64,000 nucleotides of DNA from Neoconidiobolus thromboides FSU 785 (GCA_025603075.1 MU626280.1:1-64000), one strand, 5' to 3'. Shown: positions 36,676 through 49,105, numbered from the stretch's first letter. A program made the numbers and translations. The notes: a model not told the origin generated them from the letters alone.

Positions 36676-37500
36676 GATGAAGTTATATATTATTTGCTTT
36701 CTTGTTGGTTCTATCAGCAATACTGTAGGATGTGTTGAAAAAATTGGTGAAAACCATTATGTTTAAGCTCAAACTCCAATTAATGTCCTCTTTTGTTTAA
36801 TTCTTTAAGCTTCAACTAAACCCGTAGCCGTATATTAGTATAAATTAACGTGATATGTAACTATCACCCAATAGAAATTAACCGTCATGACAGATGGTAA
36901 CTGTGATAAATAGCAAATATACCCAAACTTCCAATAGTTCAAAAGCAAAGCTGGGTGAGCATCATATCCCTTCAATTCCTATAATAGATCCTTCTTCCAT
37001 CTATATCACCTGCTTCTTATAAATTAACCAAAACCATTCCTGATTACGAACCTAGAGGAACTGCTCCAAGTAACAACATAGGTTTGATGACAGAAGTATT
37101 GGAGTATGCGCAGAGCTAATGGTTTGCGTGCGTATGTAGAGAAAACCCATGTAAAGTTGATTGGCAACTAATAGAGGCAGCTTATAAGCAAATGTCCCAT
37201 ACAAGAACCAAAATTTCCTATTTCCTTGACCTTAAAAAGACAGTTAGCTATCCATCTAAAGATTAATAAGAAAAGGTTGTTTAGAATCAAAGAACTGTTT
37301 CCTGGATTGTGAATTCTTCGAGAAAATCATCTAGACATTACCGCACTATTATTGGAGATTGTCAGTGCCCTGATTTAAGGGAAAAGGATTTTTATTGGAC
37401 CTAAACTTTCGATAGCAGTAATGACTGCTCTGAGGTACTGTTCCAAATTGTAAATATTATCCAACTTAGAACCCAAACGAAATTTGGAATCATATTAAAT
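36676..37500 (+). pseudogene. decayed secreted-protein gene, copy B
   Basis: It starts with an intact signal peptide (MKLYIICFLVGSISNTVGC) but meets a stop after GENHYV. Later blocks in shifting frames match copy A at 6555-7562: TQTSNSSKAK, TKTIPDY, PSNNIGLMTEVL and a C-terminal YYPT*NPNEIWNHIK. It lacks the fold-back insertion found in copy A, and keeps a single AACT at that point. No known domain is recognised. Confidence 0.55.
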
Positions 37501-37840
37501 AAACACATTTCTCTATTGTTAATTCTGATAGTATATGACCTTTCGTTTTATCATTTTTTATTTTAAAAAAATTACTATCAACAAAATATCATTTTGTTTA
37601 TATAGTATCATTTATGAAGCAAACATTTTCAAGTAATATTTATTTTACATTCAGGCTATATTCATTTGAGATATATATAGCTGCAGACAAACCAAACTAT
37701 ATTTATATTACATAATACTCAAGTACAAAATAATGTTCCTATGTCAAAGCTTTAAAACAAAATTTACAAATTAAAGATAATTTACAACTGTATAAACCAT
37801 AATAATAGATTCGGGACCCCGAACAGCCATGAAATTATAT

Positions 37841-37937
37841 GGGGCTGTATCTTTGTGTTTAAGAATTTTATCAACAATCTTTCCACTCAAATAACCTGTT
37901 AAAAGATCAAAAAAGTAATGAAAAAAAAAACACTCCC
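37841..37937 (+). mobile_element. fold-back MITE copy 12
   Basis: 97 bp, GGGGCTGT...CACTCCC, flanked by ATAT on both sides. Confidence 0.8.
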
Positions 37938-38159
37938 ATATCCTATATCTCGTTTAAAAAAATTCGCACATTTCCTCATAAATATAGTTATAATTGATTT
38001 TGTTTAGTTTAATCAAAAAGATACATTCAGATTTATTACAGACTTCCTAGTACTAAATCATGTAAAAGGAATAATACAAAAGTATTAACTTTGACTTCTT
38101 ATCTTATCTTAAATTGATAAGTGTATATATGTATATTTGATGTTCAATTATAAAGCAAT

Positions 38160-38500
38160 TTATCATTTACTCCTTGTTTTTGCTTTTCAATGAAATTAAT
38201 GGCTCTAAAGTAATTACGCTGTCATGTGTGTCAATTTCTAAAGAATCAAATAGGTTACGAATATCTTGAAGCGTTACATACTAGCTGTTTTACGGCTAGC
38301 AAAGAAATAATGAGTATATTTGAACTAATTTGTTCATAGAGTCAGATAACTACCAGTAGGTCCTTACTGATTAGAAATGTACTTGGTGTTTTTGTCTTGT
38401 TAAAAAGCACATTATCAGTTGGTATCAAGGATAAAACAATTATACCATAATAATAAATATAACTCGAATTTAACACACGAAAGCAGGAAACTACTTTTCC
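38160..38500 (-). pseudogene. possible gene remnant
   Basis: Minus-strand frames read SYIYYYGIIVLSLIPTDN...TPSTFLISKDL, and then, after a possible intron, VTLQDIRNLFDSLEIDTHDS and a lysine-rich C-terminus with a stop near 38165. The upstream side runs into a fold-back element and no start is found. I do not recognise the protein, and chance open frames are possible. Confidence 0.25.
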
Positions 38501-38513
38501 ATATTTACTAAAC

Positions 38514-38612
38514 GGGAGTGTTTTTTTTAACTTCATTATTTTTTCCATTTTTTAAGCGCTATTTAAGCGGAAAAATTGTTAATAAAATTCTTAAACACAA
38601 AAATACATCCCC
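38514..38612 (-). mobile_element. fold-back MITE copy 13
   Basis: 99 bp in reverse orientation, flanked by exact AAAC at 38510-38513 and 38613-38616. Confidence 0.85.
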
Positions 38613-38773
38613 AAACCTAGATCTTAGTTTTTCTTCTAACCCTTTTATATTATATCTTACTCAGATATTGGATAATGTTAATCAAATAATATTTTCAAAC
38701 TCATGTCATACTTTAAATGATTCACTATTAGAATCACTATACCCTCATCTTTTTTTCAACACAAGCTCTATAT

Positions 38774-38870
38774 GGGGATGTGTTTTTATATTTAAGAATT
38801 TTACTAACAATTTTTCCACTCAAATAGCGCTTAAAGATGGAAAAAGCAGCAAAGTCAAAAAAATGTCCCC
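38774..38870 (+). mobile_element. fold-back MITE copy 14
   Basis: 97 bp, GGGGATGT...ATGTCCCC, flanked by ATAT on both sides. Confidence 0.85.
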
Positions 38871-39214
38871 ATATCTTCTGTTAAAAATTCAATTTCTAGC
38901 TGAAAATATCCTTTAATTCTTATAAAAGTATAAAATTAGTATTCAAGAACATTGTTTGTATAGAATAAACTCCTCTATATCATTTGATTCAAATATTTCT
39001 GCTTTTTTTTAAATGTTTGAAACCTCAATGTTAAAAAATATGTTATTACCTCATATTCTAATCCTGTTCTATAAATTCCATAGTACTTGTCTGAGATGTT
39101 TAATCCCAATATAAATGCTTATAAAAATAAACATTTATATTGGTTTAATTTGATTATAATAAAAATTTTAATAGATAACGTTTTAATTTGATTTTTATCA
39201 TAACTAATATATAT

Positions 39215-39312
39215 GGGGATGTATTTTTGCGTTTAAGGATTTTACTAATAGTCTTTCGACCCAAACAGTACTTAAAAGATGGAAAAAGTAATGAAATTAA
39301 AAAGACATCCCC
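39215..39312 (+). mobile_element. fold-back MITE copy 15
   Basis: 98 bp, GGGGATGT...ACATCCCC, flanked by ATAT on both sides. Confidence 0.85.
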
Positions 39313-39401
39313 ATATATTTAGCTCTTATTTATTTTCGTTTTTTATTTCATATATATTTATAAAATTATTTGATATAGTTTTTTTTAAAATTAATATATA
39401 T

Positions 39402-39498
39402 GGGGATGTATTTTATTATTTGAGAGTTTAATAACAATTTTCCAACTCAAATAGTGCTTAAAAATGGAAAAAGTAATGAAACCAAAAAGAACATCCCC
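39402..39498 (+). mobile_element. fold-back MITE copy 16
   Basis: 97 bp with perfect ends, flanked by ATAT on both sides. It is only 90 bp from copy 15. Confidence 0.85.
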
Positions 39499-39823
39499 AT
39501 ATGTAAATAATAAGTTACAAGTAGTGATTCTCATTAATTTTTATATTTTAAAATACCTATATATAAAGTTTTAATATAAACACAAATCTTGGACTTTTTT
39601 AAGAGACTAGAAGAACATTTTAGACTATTTTGCTTTAATATTAATAATATCAATGTTTTTGATCTTATTAATATAAAACTCAAAAATAGTAAAAAACAAA
39701 TCATTAAACTATATATTAATATTTTTCTTTTATTTGTTTTTAAAAAAAAACTATACTGCTTTAAAAATGACTATAAAGCTTTAAGCATCTTGTATATATA
39801 ACTTAAAATAAAAAACAAGATAT

Positions 39824-39922
39824 GGGGATGTATTTTTATGTTTAAGAATTTTACTAACAAATTTTCCGCTTGAATAGCGCTTAAAAGGTGGAAAAAGTAA
39901 TGAAATCAAAAAAATCATCGCC
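39824..39922 (+). mobile_element. fold-back MITE copy 17
   Basis: 99 bp, GGGGATGT...CATCGCC, flanked by ATAT on both sides. Its right-hand ATAT directly abuts copy 18. Confidence 0.83.
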
Positions 39923-39926
39923 ATAT

Positions 39927-40024
39927 GAAGGTGTTTTTTTAGTTTCATCACCTTTTCCATTTTTAAGCGCTATTTGAGTGAAAAAATTATTTAGTAAAAT
40001 TCTTAAACGAAAAAATACACCTCC
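39927..40024 (-). mobile_element. fold-back MITE copy 18, back to back with copy 17
   Basis: Reverse orientation, ends GAAGGTGT and ACACCTCC. Its left flank is the ATAT shared with copy 17; its right flank is ATGT. Confidence 0.8.
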
Positions 40025-40187
40025 ATGTAATATCTAATTTAAGCTTTATGAACTTATTAAAAATAATTAAATAAAGAGCTTATTTCTATAGTTAAATTCT
40101 TTATAACAAATGGATTTAAGTTTAATTAGCTTATATAAACAAACAGTAAAAATATATCTTTATCTGTTAAAAAGCTATTTAATATTT

Positions 40188-40285
40188 GGGAATATATTTT
40201 TATGGTTAAGAATTTTATTAACAATTTTTCCACTCAGATAGTGCTTAAAACACGAAAAAAATAACGAACCCAAAAAAACACCTTC
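40188..40285 (+). mobile_element. fold-back MITE copy 19, diverged
   Basis: 98 bp, GGGAATAT...ACACCTTC. Flanks are ATTT and ATTC. Confidence 0.7.
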
Positions 40286-41740
40286 ATTCCTTATTTAGTG
40301 CCAATATTTTTTTCTTTTAATTTAAACCTAACTTTGAGTTATAATTTTTATTAGCCTTAATAGATGAGTGACATGAGTTGTATTCATAGTTAAGTTTATT
40401 ATGATCTCAAATACAAAATTATCTGCCTTAATTTTCATTATCTTTTTCCCTTTAACAAATCCCAAAAGAAAAGGTTAAGCAATATAGCATTGTTTTATAC
40501 TCAAATAACATTTAATAAATATCATATTCCTCTGGGGCATCAAAAGCTTCTATATTTAAATTAAATCTGGGTATATGATATCTAATTTTAAGTAAAGTAG
40601 CGACCTAAGGCGCAAGTTTTCTAGGATCATTGTTTTTATTGCTTATTTATGAATATCACTTTTATGCTTTTGACTATAGTACATCAAAGAAAATATTAGT
40701 CGCTTTGACTAGAATTATATTAGTCTCAGTTCTGATTTTTTATAAGGTTATAGATTTAGCATGAAGATTATAGAATCATTGATTTTATTGATTCTTAAGT
40801 TAATTAAGTATCTAGTCTATAAAGTTTAGATTAAATCAACTAAAAATTTATTAACAATTTTAATTAACTTTTTAAATTGTCATATATGCCAAACAAATGT
40901 TATTGTTTTATTAATACTTGAAGTTTATAGCGATAAAGTATAAGTAATAGATTTCACTATGAGAGTTTACTTCTTTCATGTGGTAGTAGATATTGGATCC
41001 GTGATATAATACATCAAAAGCTTTAATAAGCCAAATCAAATGCTCGGATTAATAAATGCTAAATTAACCTCAATTTTTGATTATATTTAAATAAAAGGGA
41101 CATTACAACATTTTTATAATTTCGTAAAAAAGATGAACATTTCAGCTCATTCGTATGACAAAGTTTAATGGCTTTGAAGTATAAAATAATGTATGGTCAA
41201 AATAAAGTAAAATTAATGGTATTTGATAGGGAATAGAGTCTGAGCACTATAATTTTGAGTTTACTAAGTTATTAAGCAAATCCTTAAATCGAGGCAATAG
41301 TTTATTCTTAGTCTTTATTTATTTAATCCTTTTATTCAAACAATAGAAAATGAAGCAAGATGCCATTTTTAAAATTTGATGGTGGAGACTGTTGTTTATG
41401 GCTTGTCAAAGATACCTAACTACCTTTATATCTTTTAGATAATTATTCAAAATTTATATTATTGTTTAAATCAATGATCTTGGACCTTCATAGCTCCTTA
41501 GCAGCTAAAGAAGGTTAAGAATATTTTTGTACAGTAGAGAAGCAATTGAAAAATTGTCTACTTCTTTCTGTATAATATTAATTAAAATCAAATACTTAGA
41601 AGGTGATGAACCTACCTACTCAGGTTATCTTTTTGGCCATCTTAAAGTTCCACGAATAACTTGAATATTCGTCTTTGATACTATTTCAACCAATTATTAG
41701 GATCCAGTTTTAAAGAGCTAGTTTACTCTATTCAAAACAT

Positions 41741-41837
41741 GGGAATGTGTTTTCGTGTTTAAAATTTTACTAACAATCTCTCCACTCAAATAGCACTTAA
41801 AAAATAGAAAAAATAATGAACCCAAAAAAACACTCCC
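41741..41837 (+). mobile_element. fold-back MITE copy 20
   Basis: 97 bp, GGGAATGT...CACTCCC, flanked by exact ACAT at 41737-41740 and 41838-41841. Confidence 0.83.
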
Positions 41838-42070
41838 ACATTTATGATGGGTTTACTACTTTTTTTAAACCTTGAATTCATTTTAAAATAGAATAAAGTA
41901 GTTGAAATACTCACTGGGTCTATCATAAGTCTAACAGTTAAAAGTTTATAATACTTAAACCACTCCGTTCTTTTTTAAAAAGGTCATATTATTTAACTCA
42001 ATAGCTTTGATATATATTATAAATAAATGAGAATAAAAGTGTTTTAACTTTGACATATTAACTTCTTTTA

Positions 42071-45000
42071 TTAATGTTTAATTTTCTTCCATCCAGTGGC
42101 CTCTGTGGAATCTTTATATAACTCAGTCATGGGCCTAAAGAAATTTGTTAAGTAATTTATAAGAAAATTATATTATCTTACCAATAATGATGATTCACTT
42201 TAATTGAAAGCACGTCAGGTGAATTATTGAATGTAACAATGCGCACCCTAGCATATGTATTATCACTTAACGACTTAACTACATTTAAAAAGGCATCTAA
42301 ATCTGGAGTGGGTATATCATTTACAGCTGTTATCCAATTAGTATGATTTAACCCATACATATATGCTGGTGAACCACGATGCCTATCTGCTACATAAACT
42401 TTGGATGGTAAACGTTTTGTTTGTAATAAAACTTCTTTATGAGGTTCTAGAAAGGAATTGTGTTATTTTATACTATATAGTGCTATATTATAATAATACC
42501 ATGAAGTAGAGCTCCAGCCCATGATACTATCCTTCCAATGCCATCACCATGAATAGGTTTTGTTGGCACTTTGAGATTAAGGATATCTTTGCCTCTCAAT
42601 ACAGTCTAAAATAGATAATTAACACATAAATACAATTTACAACAAATTTAACTTACAATTTCTAATTCTTTTTTATAAAATTGAGTATCAAAATCGGATA
42701 CTTTAGTTGGAATCTTATTATCTACAGTAAGTATAAGGTCAAGTTCTTTCAACAACGGTTTCTCTGCTGAAAATTCTGATCTACGAACTTGGAATATTTG
42801 CCTTCTTAATGGGTCTGCTTTTTCATATTTTTCAATCCAATCATCTGTTAATCCCTTATGACGTGCTTGTACTAAATCTACTACTCCAAACTCAATATTA
42901 AGGTAATTCAATTCAGGTGTAATTCCTTTTCTTAGAGGATTTAAAGCGGGTAATAAAATGGATATATCAATGCCAAAATAATATTCGTTATGATAGCCAT
43001 CCGATTTACGGTCTCCTAAAAAGGATAACCATAATCCTTGTAATCTTCCTTCACTATCACTTAATAATCCACTGTGACAACTTAATACGGTGGGTGAATC
43101 CACATTGATGGAATTAAGGTTAATGGCTCTATAACAAGGTATTGAGTCTTCAGGTATAGTAACAAAGCCAACATCGCTAATTGTAGTATGTGTACTAATT
43201 AATCGGAAGTTTTGATTTACTCCTAAAAACTCTACTTTATCACCTAATAAAATATAAGTAATTATACCTCATTATAATCATAAGTATCCAAATTACCTGG
43301 CGTTAATGGAACATCTGAAATAACAGGGGTATGAACTTTTGTATCTCCTAATAACTCAGGGTCATATTGTAACAAAGTAAAATTATGAAATGGATGTAGA
43401 AACAAAACTTTAGCTGGAATTGTAAATGATTCTGCAAAGGTTAAGCTAATATCACCTAAATCATATGGTACACAATTACGTGTAATAACTACAATTCCTT
43501 TTTCTGCATCTAATACCCAGCCTCCTCCTTTACACTATAAATTTAATTTAGATTAGTTTACGCTATTTTGCTTAAAATTAATGTTTACTCTGCTCCTTGG
43601 AAAACCTTCTACTTTACCAGCCAACTGATATGTAACCTTAACAAATGAATTCTTAAGAATACGAGCAGATTTTGAGTCCTGGTTAATATCCGGGAAAGTA
43701 ACAGTTTTTCGGACCAACGGAATGCTAGGTATTGGTTCTTTTAATTTTGTAAACTCCCACTTGCCGTTTGTGTCATTTCTAACCGCTAATTTAAAATCAC
43801 ACCAATGTCTATCAATGCATACAATAGACCAATAGGTAGAATGAACATCCTTAATAAAATAAAACACTACTTGTACTCTCTTTCTATCTGGTATTTTCGA
43901 TACCACTTCAATAAAAGTGTCCAAATCTGGGGTTTCTTGGTCATCCACGCTGGTGACTATGGTACCAAATCCAGGGCCATGTAATTTAAAAGGGCCAGCT
44001 GGGTTCGAGATATAAACCCCTTTACATGGTATACAAAAGGACCTTGCTAATTGATAAGATAAGTCATTGAAAGTGGATCCACAATAAGATAGGTATCTAT
44101 TTGGGGTACTGAAAAACATTAGAATAAATTAAAATAATTGTGATAAAAGAAAAAAATTACATGGCATGCAAATCTTTAACAAGGATATCAAATTCCATTT
44201 CAACACCTCCTCTTTCAATTTTTAAATTAATTTTGTTATTTACATTATCATCTAAGATTCCATCCAAATGTGCAAAATGGGTCAACATAGTACCATTGAC
44301 ACTTAACAATAAATCTCCATTCTCTAATTTGTTATAAGTTGGACCTTCCGGTACTACTAATTCTACTGTGAGCATTCCAATCTCATTTGGAAATAAATCC
44401 CTTAATTTAGCTTCATTAGCATCAGACAAGCCTAATCGATGTGCTTCATCAAAGGGACGATGTAAGAATTGGGTCATTATACTACCCCTAGGAACCGTTT
44501 CACCTCGTTGTATATATTCTAATGCTCTCTTTACACGATCTAATGGAAGAAAGAAATTTGTTGCTGCTTCAGAACGGCCGCCTAAATAACAGTGTTTAAT
44601 ATGCGGTTACTATTCATGTTTATTATTCTACCAGCTTGTAATGCTACAGCATTGCCATTCAAATCTAATACTGGAGAACCGGAACTACCTTATATTTAAA
44701 AAATGAACAAAAATTTGAGATTTTAAATAAAAATAGTTTTACCTCCTGAAGAGTTTGAAGCTGCTTGACTAAATAAATAAATAAATAAATAATAGTCCTA
44801 AGTTATGTAATAAATGTATATATCTTACATATAAAAGGTGTTAAAATCATTGTAAGTAAGTTCTCCGTATTCAGGTGAGTTTCTATTCAATCTAGAAATG
44901 GAACCTGATAAAATACTTAATTTTTCACCAGCGTCATTACCAACTACACGGATATCTAATCCCACTTTAGCCAAGTCTGGACGTAATGGAATACTCTTTA

Positions 45001-45586
45001 ATTTTAGATATTTGACGTCTTTTGGATTAAACCTTAAAAACCTAAAAAAAAATTAGTTTTTAGTTTTATATTAATTCTTTCTTAATACCCAAAATCATGG
45101 ACTGGATCACTAAATAAAACTAATTAATTTTAAAATAATATCATGGTGTTTCTTATATCTTACCGATAAACTGGATAAACATCAATTTCTTCATGATCAT
45201 ATAATATAGCTTCTCCTACAAACGGTCCGCAGCCAATGATATGTCTGTTAGTTAAAATGATTCCATTTTCAGCGTCTACCACAAATCCAGTACCCTCAGA
45301 TTTACAAGGATCTAAAGATTATTAAGTCGATTATAATAATAAAATGACAAAATATCTTACCATCAGTATCAAAGGCATTAACTATAGAAAACCTAATTGA
45401 GGCAATGGACATGATACTTTTTTCAAAATCTAGCTTCCAGTTAAATTCTTGTTTAATCGAATCATCCATAATAGCCTCCTCTTTGTTCATTCGATGATTT
45501 CTTATATTACTTATCTTCTCTAACGGCGTGCTTGCACCGCTTGATAAATTCATTTCTTTACTTAGTGATGCTTTACGTTTACTCAT
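42071..45586 (-). CDS. NMA111: Nma111-like HtrA-family serine protease
   Basis: A multi-exon gene starting [17 protein letters not shown] and ending ATGWKKIKH. The first protease domain keeps the catalytic set: His in [11 protein letters not shown], Asp in DPVHDFGFLRF, Ser in [11 protein letters not shown]. Two PDZ-like segments follow (the first around [21 protein letters not shown], the second around [11 protein letters not shown]). A second trypsin-like domain is degenerate: it has [11 protein letters not shown] and [12 protein letters not shown], but CHSGLLSD where a GNSGGP motif would be. A last PDZ-like part lies near the C-terminus. This doubled HtrA architecture is that of yeast Nma111/Ynm3, a nuclear protease tied to apoptosis-like death and lipid homeostasis. 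The introns are short; one carries a TAAA repeat near 44775-44795. Confidence 0.9.
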
Positions 45587-46277
45587 ACTCTATAATAGTT
45601 TTGAAGCTGTTTTATTGTTTTCAAAAAAAAATAGATTGACCTATTAGGTTTAAATGAAAAATGAGCGGTGATTGGTTCTTCGAGATATGACGTTTATTAG
45701 AATTTTAGAAGTTGTTTGTAAACTAATAAAAAAAAGTTGAAGATTAGCTTAAAAAAGAGTATATATACTTTAAAACTAACATATCAGAGCATATTATTAA
45801 TGGGTACCAAAAAAGAATACGATTTAAACAGTAGTTTGTAAAGGTACCAATTTCTTTATAGAAGGGGTAAACTATAAAATACTCATTATCTGATCTCTTA
45901 GCAATTATATTAAACTAAATTAATGATGTCATTAAATTCTTTAAAGTATAATTTTATTTTACTTTATTTGCTCTATCAATAAAATACGAAGTCCAAGCTT
46001 TCAATTGATGACAACTAAAAATTCGTATATTCTGGAACACAATAATGATATAAACAATTATTAGAAGTGAAATTCAAACATTACTTTTGTGCCATTTGAA
46101 GTTAATTTAAAATGTTCTTAAAATAAATTTATAACAGTAAAATAATTCAGTGATATCAAATGAACTAAGGTTGTTGAGAAAGTAATCATCTTTCAGTAAC
46201 ATCCAATTAGAGGCTTAAATAAAATACAAGCTACAAACGAAATTATATTCATTTTACAGTTGAACTAAAAAGCAATT
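45587..46277. other. intergenic, no gene seen
   Basis: Upstream region of the Nma111-like gene, AT-rich. Nothing recognised. Confidence 0.4.
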
Positions 46278-46567
46278 TTAATTCCACCAATAATCATTTA
46301 ACCATGAATTCATTGTAGGTCTCTCCTTCTGCTTTAATTTATGTAACCATTCCAATTTACCTGCCAAAATGAAGCCTTAATGAAACAGTTGGTTTTACCA
46401 AATTAAGTAATGAAGCGCCATTTCTAATAACTGAAAATTTACCTTCGATTTCTCTGGTCAAACTTTTACCAATAAAAACCACTCAAATTTTAATAACTCA
46501 TCTTTAAAAGCTTTTGATTAGCCACAGCATTCAAATCCGATACCAAATAATCCTCCAGTTTGAGGAA
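46278..46567 (-). pseudogene. C-terminal remnant of an unknown protein gene
   Basis: One minus-strand frame reads FPQTGGLFGIGFECCG*SKAFKDELLKFEW, then VNFQLLEMALHYLIW*NQLF and H*GFILAGKLEWLHKLKQKE, and ends with a Trp-rich NSWLNDYWWN and a stop at 46278. It has four internal stops but no frameshift; two are TAA in contexts that suggest a former CAA (Gln). The composition looks like a real protein, perhaps from a transposon. I do not recognise the family. Confidence 0.45.
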
Positions 46568-46620
46568 ATTTACTTTACTTTTTTTTTAATTTTAATAAAT
46601 ATTTTTCACTTTTATCCACC

Positions 46621-47184
46621 ATGAAGTTGTTAAACAATTATAAGCTCCTATTACTAGTTATTGTGCTTTTATTGAGTATAATAGGCGCCCAAAAATCGCC
46701 CAAAGACAACGCTACTTCAGCTCAATCTGAAACTTCAACTTCACAACCAAGTTCTCCCCCACCATCTACCCCAAGCTCCAGTTCAGAATCAAAGTCGCAA
46801 GAACCTTCAAGTAAAAGCGAAGAGCCAAGTAGTAAAAGTGAGCCAAATTCGGATAAAAAACCAGACACTACACCAACTGGTAATCCAAATGACAAAAAAC
46901 CAGACGATACTGCAAGTAAAACCGATCTAGTAGTTACCCATTACGAAACTCAATATGAAACATCTTATGTTTCTAAGCCAGGAAATTCAAGTTTTTATCA
47001 ACAAAATCAGGCTGCGATCTTAGGTGGCTCTATCACTGGTGGTATTGTATTGTTGTTGATCTTTGCATTTATCATTTATAAGATTAGACAGTCCAATAGG
47101 AGGTGGGAAGATGAAGAGTATTTAAAGAGTAGTAGTAACCCTTTTAAATCAACGCTAGAACAGTATCATAGCTCAAATAATTAA
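46621..47184 (+). CDS. Ser-rich single-pass membrane protein, possible wall sensor
   Basis: 187 residues in one exon. A signal peptide (residues 1-23, LLLLVIVLLLSIIGAQ) is followed by a Ser/Pro/Lys-rich outer region of about 100 residues (PSSPPPSTPSSSSES, then KSEEPSSKSEPNSDKK). A membrane span at about 132-158 (AAILGGSITGGIVLLLIFAF) comes next. The short cytosolic tail begins YKIRQSNRR. The Ser-rich ectodomain is likely O-mannosylated. The layout resembles fungal Wsc/Mid2 cell-wall stress sensors, but there is no WSC Cys domain and no sequence match I can name. The ORF ends 37 bp before a short GC-richer segment. Confidence 0.65.
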   Translation: MKLLNNYKLLLLVIVLLLSIIGAQKSPKDNATSAQSETSTSQPSSPPPSTPSSSSESKSQEPSSKSEEPSSKSEPNSDKKPDTTPTGNPNDKKPDDTASKTDLVVTHYETQYETSYVSKPGNSSFYQQNQAAILGGSITGGIVLLLIFAFIIYKIRQSNRRWEDEEYLKSSSNPFKSTLEQYHSSNN

Positions 47185-47998
47185 ATAATTGGCTTTCTAG
47201 GCCAGGGGGTTTTTTATCATTTTCTAATAATATAATATAATATAATATTTTTATAATAACTCGCTTTTATGCTTAAATAAAATGAACTATTTATAGTCTT
47301 GTTATATAACTAAATACTAAGAGCTTGATGTGAATTTTGTTTTTTTAAATAGAGTAGTTAATTGTTTGTTTTTAATGATAGGCATAAATCTATTAAGTAT
47401 AACTAGTTCCTATATTAGAAACAATGTTAAATTAAAACTATGATATAATACTTTGAACTTTTTATAGTTTTTAAAATAACATGCATGGACACTTAATCAA
47501 AAATAAACCAAATAGACAAGTAACTTAAGTAAAGAATATTTGTTTTTAAGTAAAATGTAAAGGAGATTAGCCTTTATTCAACTCTTAAACCATTATATTT
47601 ATTAAATATATTATATTTGTAAAACATTCTCCATTTATTTAATCAGGTAATAAATTTAAAGGATAATCTGTTCAAAGCTATTAAGAACTGCCTTTTTTCG
47701 ATTCATATTGTTATTTTTTGAATTAATTGAAAAAATCTCTCAAAAAAGACATCTTTAGCTTTATGATAGTATATTTTTTAAATTTTGTTACTATCGCTTT
47801 AATGACAAAAGTTGTAATTATTGAAATAGAAAATATCATGTTTTTTTAAATATACAAAAATTCCAAATAAAGCACCATTGAACTGTCATCCCATCTAGCA
47901 CATGAATAGCTTTTATAAAAAAAAGATAATTCACCGTTCCTGATAACAAGTTAAAATTCTATTTTTCTATTTTCTATATTCAACAGAAAACAAGATTT

Positions 47999-48093
47999 GG
48001 GGATGTACATTTGTATTCAAGAGCTTTACTAACAATTTTTCCGCTCAAGTGCTCGAAAAATGGAAAAAGTAATGAAACTAAAAAAACATCCTC
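47999..48093 (+). mobile_element. fold-back MITE copy 21
   Basis: 95 bp, GGGGATGT...ACATCCTC. Flanks are ATTT and AAAT, so the duplication is not clean. A short internal deletion lies at the CTCAAGTGCTCG segment. Confidence 0.75.
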
Positions 48094-48803
48094 AAATTTA
48101 TTAGGTTTTTTTATAGCAATATCTTCTTGTTTTACGCAACTTTTGAATAAAGCTAACCTCTTAATCATTTTTATAATAAACCTGAATCCTCAATCTATCT
48201 GGTAATTCTTGAAATCTCCTTTCTCCCCGAATGCACCATATAATTATTAGAAATCCTATCACGAGTTTCAATAGGGGTTTCTAGCCGATAATGACCATAT
48301 TTTTTACTTTGAATCTTTATTTTATATGGCTATATACTATTGATATTATTGGTCAAAATGAATATTTTTAAGATAAAAGTATAAAATAAAAGCTATTGAG
48401 CCAAAGTATTTATAAATGTCTTAAATAAGGAAATTTATAATGTTATAAAAAGCTTTTATAAAAATATCGTGATTTTTCAAAAACAAGACTTAAATGCTTT
48501 GAAAATTAAAATATAAATAAAAGTTTGTAATATGCTTTGTTTAACAGAGTTTTAAATTATGACCTTTTTTCATTATAATACTAAGTATTGAAGTTTTGTG
48601 TTTTAAAAAAAACTTCTCAAAGTTTTTTAAAACAAAAACAAAACTTAATTATAAAACTATTTATAATTAAATAAAACATAAAAATTAATAAAAATTATTC
48701 AGCTTATTCAAAAAATCTTGTTTTTTTAATACATGTTTTTTATTACTACTACTAATAGTAATAATTTAAAAGTAAGAAATTAAAATAAAGCCAATTAATA
48801 TAT

Positions 48804-48900
48804 GGAGATACATTTTTGTATTTAAGAATTTTACTAATAATTTTTCCACTCAAATAGCACTTAAAAGATGTAGAAAATGACAAAGCCAAAAAACATCCTC
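48804..48900 (+). mobile_element. fold-back MITE copy 22
   Basis: 97 bp, GGAGATAC...ACATCCTC, flanked by ATAT on both sides. Confidence 0.82.
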
Positions 48901-49006
48901 ATATTTAACTTTAAAAATAAGTTTAATTTTTATTATATTTGTTTCTAAAATATTCCTAAATTATCTGTTAAATAGAATATATTTTTATTTAAAACAAGTA
49001 ACAAAT

Positions 49007-49105
49007 GGAGATGTATTTTTGTGTTTAAGAATTTTACTAGGAATTTTTCCGCCCAAATAGCGCTTAAAAAATGGAAAAAACAATGAAGCCAAAAAAAACA
49101 TCCTC
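49007..49105 (+). mobile_element. fold-back MITE copy 23
   Basis: 99 bp, GGAGATGT...ACATCCTC, flanked by exact AAAT at 49003-49006 and 49106-49109. Confidence 0.85.

Larger units (their letters stand above)
37501..42070. other. gene-free, MITE-rich stretch
   Basis: About 4.6 kb with nine fold-back elements and one fragment that may be a gene remnant (38160-38500). Other open frames run through the elements and are not supported. Confidence 0.55.

Noticed and set aside
38518-38916. Plus-strand open frame of 132 codons
   Set aside because: It is composed largely of two fold-back elements in opposite orientation and the spacer between them.
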